In this document: positions 28,319 to 34,545 of the stretch, one piece after another | Layout of the letters: every line of letters starts with the position of its first letter | Position numbering within the stretch: position 1 is the stretch's first letter | Assembly (NCBI GenBank): GCA_003139855.1 | Contig: PLGY01000072.1 | Coordinates: forward strand, 55,236 to 89,780 | Length of the DNA: 34,545 bases | Source of the DNA: Candidatus Methanoflorens stordalenmirensis | GTDB taxonomy: Archaea > Halobacteriota > Bog-38 > Methanoflorentales > Methanoflorentaceae | Direction: 5' to 3' | Notes under the pieces: generated by a model | Told to the model about the DNA's origin: nothing | Seen by the model: only the letters and a program-made list of their open reading frames with translations | Databases searched by the model: none | Program-made: the position numbers and the translations under genes

Positions 28319-31132
28319 GTGACGGAATCCATTCGTATCAAGGGCGCTAAGGAGCACAATCTCAAGAACGTCGACGTTGAGATCCCGCGCGATAAGTTTG
28401 TGGTCATAACGGGGATCAGTGGTTCAGGGAAGTCATCGTTGGCCTTTGATACCATCTACGCCGAAGGACAGCGAAAGTACGTAGAATCGTTGTCCGCGTA
28501 CGCCAGGCAGTTTCTTGGTCAGATGAAGAAGCCGGAGGTGGAGCACATCGACGGCTTGTCTCCGGCGATTTCGATCGACCAAAAAACGACGAGCAAGAAT
28601 CCCCGTTCCACCGTGGGAACGGTCACCGAGATCTTTGACTACCTGCGGCTCATGTTCGCGCGCGTAGGAACGCCTCACTGCCCGCAGTGCGGCAAGGAGA
28701 TCGCCCAGCAGACCGTGCAAGAAATCGTCGATCAGGTGATGCGACTTCCTAAAGAGACGAACATTACGATACTCGCTCCGGTCGTCAAGGACAAGAAGGG
28801 GGAGCACCGGAAGATTTTGGAATTCCTGCTGAGTGACGGGTTCACACGAGCGCGCATCGATGGCGAGGTGCGTGAGCTCGATGAAGCCATCGACCTCGAC
28901 AAGAACAAGCGCCACACGATCGAGGTCGTTGCCGACAGGCTTACTATTGCTGACGAAGACCAGCAACGCCTCGCAGACTCGCTTGAGACGGCTCTCGTGC
29001 TCGGTGACGGCGTCGTTATCGTCGACGTCGCCGGCGCCGAAGAGCTCCTTTTCAGTGAGCACTTCGCGTGTCCCGAGTGCGGCATCAACATGGGAGAAAT
29101 TGAGCCGCGCATGTTCTCGTTCAACAGCCCACATGGGGCGTGTCCGGCCTGCCACGGCCTAGGGTTTGAAAAGACCCTCGATGAGGACTTAGTCGTGCCC
29201 GACAAATCCCTTCCCGTCAGAAGAGCCATAGCTCCGTGGGCGAAATCGACGAGTGACTACTACCCGCAGTACCTCTTGAGCGCAGCCAAACAGTTCCAGT
29301 TCAGTCTTGAAACGCCGTACGAAGAGCTTACCGGCGATCAGAAACACCTCCTCCTCTACGGCTCGGGCAGCCAAAAAATGCAGTTTGAGTACGTCGGCCG
29401 ACACGGTCACGTCCGCTTTCTCAGGCCATTTGAGGGAGTGATCAAGAACCTGTCGCGTCGCTATCGCGAAACTGACTCTGAGTACATCAGAGACGAGATT
29501 GAAAAGTATATGCGCCTGCGTGCGTGCGATGCGTGCAACGGCAAACGCCTTCAGCCTAAAGCTCTCGCCGTCACCATCAGCGATCGCTCTATAGCCGACG
29601 TCTCGGCCTTGTCAGTCGACGCCGCTCACGAGTTCTTTGACACCTTGCGCCTCTCCAACGGGAAAATGACCATCGCTGCTGAGGTCATCAAAGAGGTCAA
29701 AAAAAGGCTCAACTTTTTGCAAAACGTGGGCCTCAACTACTTGACGCTCGATCGAGCGAGCGAGACGCTTTCAGGCGGCGAGGCTCAGCGAATACGGCTC
29801 GCGACGCAAATCGGTTCTGGCCTCGTCGGGGTGCTCTATATCCTTGATGAGCCGAGCATCGGTCTCCACCAGCGCGACAATCTGCGGCTCATCGGGACGC
29901 TAAAGAGCCTTAGAGACCTCGGAAACACGCTCATCGTGGTTGAGCACGACGAGGAGATGATTCGTACAGCGGACTACGTTATCGATATGGGGCCCGGCGC
30001 CGGAGAGCACGGAGGCGCCATCGTGGCGACCGGTTCCCCGAGTGACATCGTAAACGATCCTGAGTCCATAACGGGACAGTACCTCAACCGCGTTAAGCGG
30101 ATCGAGGTGCCGAAAGAACGCCGCATCACGAACGGTAATGCGTTACGCATTGTCGGCGCGCGCCATAACAACCTCAAGAACATCGACGTTGAGATCCCTC
30201 TCGGGATCTTCACGTGCGTTACCGGGGTCTCCGGATCGGGAAAAAGCACCCTTATCAATGATATCCTGCATCGTAAACTCGCCCAACAGCTGCACCGCGC
30301 GTACGGAAAGCCCGGCGACCACGATGACGTCTTGGGCATTCAGCACATCGACAAGGTGATCACGATCGATCAGTCGCCTATCGGGAGGACGCCGCGCTCA
30401 AATCCCGCTACCTACACGGGGGTGTTCGACTTCATCCGGGCCCTCTTCGCGCAGCTTCCCGACGCCAAGGCCCGAGGCTATCGGCCGGGCCGGTTCAGCT
30501 TCAACGTGAAAGGCGGTCGCTGTGAGGCGTGCAGGGGCGACGGAATCATAAAGATCGAGATGCATTTTTTGCCCGACGTTTACGTGCCGTGTGAGGTCTG
30601 CGAGGGGAAGCGCTATAATCGGGAAACTCTCGAAATTCGCTACAAGGGCAAGAATATCGCCGAAGTGCTCGATATGACCGTCGAAGAGGGCGTGCACTTC
30701 TTTGAGAACATCCCGCGCATCAGGCAAAAGCTGCAGACGCTCTACGACGTGGGGCTGGGGTATATCAAGCTCGGGCAGCCGGCGACGACGCTCTCTGGTG
30801 GAGAGGCACAACGCGTGAAATTGGCCACCGAACTCAGCCGGCGGAGCACCGGCAAGACGTTCTACATTCTCGACGAGCCGACGACCGGCCTGCACTTTGA
30901 TGACATCAAGAAACTGCTCGCGGTACTCGGCCGGCTCACCGACGCGGGGAATTCGGTGCTCGTCATCGAACACAACCTCGACGTGATTAAGACGGCCGAC
31001 TATATCATCGATCTGGGCCCCGAAGGGGGCGACGAAGGCGGGTATGTCGTCGCGCGGGGAACGCCTGAGATGATCGCCCGATCGGGCACGTACACCGGCG
31101 AGTTTCTCAAACGAGTGTTGAACGGATACTAA
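28319..31132 (+). CDS. uvrA: Excinuclease ABC subunit UvrA
   Basis: 937 aa; two ABC ATPase halves ([27 protein letters not shown]), zinc-finger CxxC pairs, [19 protein letters not shown] start 1 nt after the uvrB stop. Confidence 0.99.
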   Translation: MTESIRIKGAKEHNLKNVDVEIPRDKFVVITGISGSGKSSLAFDTIYAEGQRKYVESLSAYARQFLGQMKKPEVEHIDGLSPAISIDQKTTSKNPRSTVGTVTEIFDYLRLMFARVGTPHCPQCGKEIAQQTVQEIVDQVMRLPKETNITILAPVVKDKKGEHRKILEFLLSDGFTRARIDGEVRELDEAIDLDKNKRHTIEVVADRLTIADEDQQRLADSLETALVLGDGVVIVDVAGAEELLFSEHFACPECGINMGEIEPRMFSFNSPHGACPACHGLGFEKTLDEDLVVPDKSLPVRRAIAPWAKSTSDYYPQYLLSAAKQFQFSLETPYEELTGDQKHLLLYGSGSQKMQFEYVGRHGHVRFLRPFEGVIKNLSRRYRETDSEYIRDEIEKYMRLRACDACNGKRLQPKALAVTISDRSIADVSALSVDAAHEFFDTLRLSNGKMTIAAEVIKEVKKRLNFLQNVGLNYLTLDRASETLSGGEAQRIRLATQIGSGLVGVLYILDEPSIGLHQRDNLRLIGTLKSLRDLGNTLIVVEHDEEMIRTADYVIDMGPGAGEHGGAIVATGSPSDIVNDPESITGQYLNRVKRIEVPKERRITNGNALRIVGARHNNLKNIDVEIPLGIFTCVTGVSGSGKSTLINDILHRKLAQQLHRAYGKPGDHDDVLGIQHIDKVITIDQSPIGRTPRSNPATYTGVFDFIRALFAQLPDAKARGYRPGRFSFNVKGGRCEACRGDGIIKIEMHFLPDVYVPCEVCEGKRYNRETLEIRYKGKNIAEVLDMTVEEGVHFFENIPRIRQKLQTLYDVGLGYIKLGQPATTLSGGEAQRVKLATELSRRSTGKTFYILDEPTTGLHFDDIKKLLAVLGRLTDAGNSVLVIEHNLDVIKTADYIIDLGPEGGDEGGYVVARGTPEMIARSGTYTGEFLKRVLNGY

Positions 31133-31137
31133 GAGCG

Positions 31138-32934
31138 ATGCCACCACCTGCAGTCACTGCGAGGCTTAACAACCTGCCTAGCAGTCCGGGCGTCTACCTG
31201 ATGAAGGACGCCGGTGGAAAAATCATCTATATCGGCAAGGCCGTCTCACTGAAGAATCGAATCCGAACGTATTTTCACGCCACGCCAGCAGCGCCGCGAA
31301 CGAGGGCGCTCGTCGAGCGGATCGACGACATCGAGTGGATCGTCACGAACACCGAAAAAGAGGCGCTTATCCTTGAGTCGAACCTCGTGAAGCTTCATAA
31401 GCCGCGATACAACGTTCGGCTGACCGATGACGGCAGCTTCCCGTACATCCGAATCACCGACGACCCATATCCGAGCATCACCGTGACGCGCGTGGTGAGA
31501 AACGATAGATCGGCCTATTTCGGCCCGTACACGAGCGCACAGTCTACGCGTCAAAGCGTAAAGGCGCTGCGTAAGGCGTTCCCCTTGCGCAGTTGCAGCA
31601 GAGATTTGCGGCGCGTTCTGAGACCGTGCCTCAACTACCAACTCAAGCTGTGCGCCGCTCCCTGTGCGGGCAAAACGGATCCCGACGCGTATGCTCAACT
31701 TGTGACGGGCATACAGCGGTTTCTCGAAGGGCGACACGACGACATTCTCACTGAGCTCAAGCGCGAGATGAACGGCGCGGCGATGGACATGGAGTTCGAG
31801 CGCGCAGCAACGTTGCGCGATCGCATAGCCGTTCTCGAAAGTGTGCGAGAGCAGCAGTACGTCGAGCCGCGTCGCGGCGACGAAGACGTCATCGCCATCG
31901 CTCGCGGAGGTCCACAGGCGTGCGCGCTCATACTCATGGTCCGCGAAGGGAGGGTCACGGGGCAACAATCGTACACGCTTCGGGGGACCGAAGGCGTCGA
32001 GACGACTGAACTGATGACGGCGTTTGTCAAGCAACACTACTTGCACCTCGAAGGGCCTAACGTCCCGAAGGGCATTCTTCTCGAGCAAGCGATCGAGGAG
32101 GCGGACGCCATCGAAAATCTCCTCACGGAGATCAGAGGAAACCGCGTCCACGTGAGCGTTCCACGGGCCGGACCGAAGGCGAGGCTCGTCGCGCTTGCGC
32201 ATAAGAACGCCGAATCGATGCTTAAGAAGCCAACGGCGGCCGATTCGCTTTATGTTCTCAAAGATGCCCTTCGACTGCGCTCGTACCCTTACCGGATCGA
32301 AGCGTTCGATGTATCAAACCTCGCCGGTGCCGAGGCGATGGGGTCGATGGCGGTATTCATCGACGGCACGCCAAAGGTTAGCGAGTATCGCTCATATAAA
32401 ATCAGAAGCGTCGCTGCGATTGACGATTACGCGATGCTCAAGGAGATTGTCGGCCGGCGATATCGAGAACGTGAGGGTCGCGCGGACCTCATTGTGGTTG
32501 ACGGAGGAAAGGGACAGGTGCGCGCGGTCAAGGATACTCTGACGATGCTCGGATTGAGGATCCCCCTCGTCGGCCTCGCAAAGCGCGAAGAGCTCGTTTA
32601 CGTGCCTGGCCGGTCAGCGCCTGTCGCGGTGCCGCAGATCGCGCTCAACGTGCTAATGCGCGTTCGTGATGAGGCGCATAAGGCGGCCATCAGGAGACAT
32701 CGCAACTTCCGCTCGCGCAGGTTCTTGGAGAGCGCGCTGGATGAAATTCCCGGCGTCGGCAAACGGCGAAAAGTCGAGCTCCTCAAACGTTTTGGATCCG
32801 TTGCTCAGCTCAAAAAGGCGAGCATGGAAGAGATCCAATCCGTGCCTACCGTTGACAAGACGACCGCCTACAGCGTGTTCAGTTATTTTAACGAGCGGCA
32901 GAAGGTCGCCCAAGTACCCGCCCCAAGCACCTGA
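31138..32934 (+). CDS. uvrC: Excinuclease ABC subunit UvrC
   Basis: 598 aa; GIY-YIG (PGVYLMKDAGGKIIYIGKAVSLKNRIRTYF), UVR motif, RNase H-like core, C-terminal HhH (IPGVGKRRKVELLKRFGS). Confidence 0.99.
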   Translation: MPPPAVTARLNNLPSSPGVYLMKDAGGKIIYIGKAVSLKNRIRTYFHATPAAPRTRALVERIDDIEWIVTNTEKEALILESNLVKLHKPRYNVRLTDDGSFPYIRITDDPYPSITVTRVVRNDRSAYFGPYTSAQSTRQSVKALRKAFPLRSCSRDLRRVLRPCLNYQLKLCAAPCAGKTDPDAYAQLVTGIQRFLEGRHDDILTELKREMNGAAMDMEFERAATLRDRIAVLESVREQQYVEPRRGDEDVIAIARGGPQACALILMVREGRVTGQQSYTLRGTEGVETTELMTAFVKQHYLHLEGPNVPKGILLEQAIEEADAIENLLTEIRGNRVHVSVPRAGPKARLVALAHKNAESMLKKPTAADSLYVLKDALRLRSYPYRIEAFDVSNLAGAEAMGSMAVFIDGTPKVSEYRSYKIRSVAAIDDYAMLKEIVGRRYREREGRADLIVVDGGKGQVRAVKDTLTMLGLRIPLVGLAKREELVYVPGRSAPVAVPQIALNVLMRVRDEAHKAAIRRHRNFRSRRFLESALDEIPGVGKRRKVELLKRFGSVAQLKKASMEEIQSVPTVDKTTAYSVFSYFNERQKVAQVPAPST

Positions 32935-33398
32935 CATGACGAACGCGCAACGAGGAGACGTTATGGAAGCGTAGCGTCGCAGACTTGTTTTCGACCTCGT
33001 TACCACCCCGCATCAGGGCGCAGAACGAAGCAATACGGTACTACTCGCGGTGTGATCTTTTAGGCGAAGCTGTGACGTCTTAAGCGGAATCTGTGGGCGG
33101 CTAGAGCAACTAGCGTCCAAAAGGGTTCGCATGGTAGTACCAGTAGCGCCAGCAGATGTAAGGAGTCGCCGCGTCGTTTGTCTCGACGTTCCTCGCAACG
33201 TTCTCTTTTGCGCGGCCGAGGGGCCGTTTGCCACTCCCCGGAAGAGACTTAATTCGGGAGCGCTTTTTTAGGTCATAATTCCGACAAGAAGCAGCAGAAG
33301 CGACGATTCGGCCCAAGTTCGGGTCTGCCGTCTTTGGGCTGCGAAGGACTGTAAGGGGACAACTCTTTGATCTACATCATCTTAAGGGGGATACGCAG

Positions 33399-34412
33399 GT
33401 GAATGCTCTACTCTTCATTGTCAGCTTCGCACTCATCTTCGTCGGCAGCAGTCTCTTTACGAATGGCGTGGAATGGATCGGGCGCAAGTTCAATCTTTCT
33501 GAGGGCGTCGTAGGTTCGGTGTTGGCCGCTATAGGAACGGCGTTGCCCGAAACGATCATCCCCCTGATTGCAATTTTTTTTGTTGCTGGAACGACTGGAC
33601 AGGATGTAGGCATTGGAGCGATCTTAGGCGCCCCGTTCATGCTGGGAACCCTAGCGCTGTTTATTACCGGCATGGCCGTACTCATTTTGGGCCGCCGTCG
33701 AGCGATGGGAGCAAAAATCAACTTTGACAGCCAAATAACGCGGCGTGATTTGAGCGTCTTTCTCCTCGTTTATTTAGGTGCCGTAACCGTCGCTCTCATC
33801 GGACCTCAGCAGACGAAAGCGCTCATAGCGCCCCTCTTTGTGGCCATTTATTTCGTGTACGTATGGCGCGTATTCAAGACCGGCAAGGGGTCGTCAGACG
33901 CACCGTTGCAGCCACTGAAGCTTGACTCGTGGGCAGCGCGGCTAAAAAGCGTCACTGCGCGCCAGACCCCCTCGATGTGGCTCGTGCTCGGACAAACCGC
34001 GTTATCGCTAGCCCTTATCATAGCAGGCGCGCAGGTCTTTGTGAATCAGATTGTCAATCTCGCTGAGCAGCTCCATGCAAGTGCTTTGCTGCTTGCGCTT
34101 GTTATCGCACCCATTGCAACAGAGTTGCCTGAGAAGCTCAATAGCGTGCTGTGGGTCAGCCAAGGCAAGGATGCGCTCGCATTGGGGAACATAACGGGGG
34201 CAATGGTTTTCCAGAGCTGTATTCCAGTGGCATTTGGCGTAGCGTTCACGTCGTGGGTGCTTGGGCCCATTGAGCTCCTAAGCGCTGTAATTGCTCTCAC
34301 AGCGGGTCTTTGGGTCTGCGTGCTTGCGGCAAAAGCGAAGCTAACGGCACCAGTGCTCATTTTCAATGGGGTCCTTTACCTGCTGTTCCTATCAGTCGTG
34401 CTTCGGGGTTAG
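33399..34412 (+). CDS. CaCA-type sodium/calcium exchanger family membrane protein
   Basis: 337 aa multi-TM with two alpha-repeat-like segments (VLAAIGTALPETIIPLIAIF; LVIAPIATELPEKLNSVLWV); GTG start. Confidence 0.85.
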   Translation: MNALLFIVSFALIFVGSSLFTNGVEWIGRKFNLSEGVVGSVLAAIGTALPETIIPLIAIFFVAGTTGQDVGIGAILGAPFMLGTLALFITGMAVLILGRRRAMGAKINFDSQITRRDLSVFLLVYLGAVTVALIGPQQTKALIAPLFVAIYFVYVWRVFKTGKGSSDAPLQPLKLDSWAARLKSVTARQTPSMWLVLGQTALSLALIIAGAQVFVNQIVNLAEQLHASALLLALVIAPIATELPEKLNSVLWVSQGKDALALGNITGAMVFQSCIPVAFGVAFTSWVLGPIELLSAVIALTAGLWVCVLAAKAKLTAPVLIFNGVLYLLFLSVVLRG

Positions 34413-34545
34413 CAGTCTTAGATCAAAGTCTCTTCCAAGTTTTTCCGACCAGCTCGTTCATCTTTGGTCGGGCGGAGTGCTTGACTGTTGCTGCTCACGA
34501 ACGCACGCTCTCGTAATTGAATTCTCCCAAATCGTTAGCAAAAAA

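Noticed and set aside
28433-29155. 240-aa minus-strand ORF inside uvrA (also 30398-31147, 249 aa)
   Set aside because: Shadow ORFs opposite conserved UvrA domains; no recognisable motifs.
31246-32202. 318-aa minus-strand ORF inside uvrC
   Set aside because: Long, but antisense to conserved GIY-YIG/UVR/RNase H regions of UvrC; low-plausibility protein.
33110-33316. Minus-strand ORF ending ..NDAATPYICWRYWYYHANPFGR
   Set aside because: The aromatic C-terminus looks protein-like, but no family, start signal or promoter could be supported.

Overview
The window is a gene-dense chromosomal segment that looks euryarchaeal, from a methanogen/ANME-like Halobacteriota relative. The basis is aIF-1A, MptA, Pth2, TruD, a COG3390-type RPA-associated protein, two geranylgeranyl-reductase-family proteins, TATA boxes and T-rich terminators. 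Order along the window: pstA-pstB-phoU; a frameshifted MBL-fold hydrolase; class I FBP aldolase plus PfkB kinase; pyrF; tldE/tldD; DedA; a decayed tract; aIF-1A; a GGR-family protein; an RHH/coiled-coil protein; a decayed PII gene; GNAT and DUF2284; a coiled-coil protein with mptA; a second GGR-family protein; pth2-truD-DUF192; an endonuclease III-like glycosylase; a COG3390 protein; an FTR / GXGXG / unknown / zinc-ribbon cluster; uvrB-uvrA-uvrC; and a CaCA-type exchanger. No rRNA, tRNA, CRISPR array, transposon or prophage could be supported. The items most worth a second look are: (i) the minus-strand zinc ribbon, 155-aa unknown, FwdC-like GXGXG protein and FTR-catalytic-subunit cluster; (ii) an 82-nt nested inverted repeat in the uvrB upstream region; (iii) an 18-bp perfect palindrome at the predicted transcription start of a GGR gene; (iv) gene remnants absent from the ORF track (PII protein, MBL hydrolase, possible methyltransferase); and (v) possible non-canonical start codons on aIF-1A and the COG3390 gene. 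All family calls come from reading the translated sequence by eye; no database search was run.
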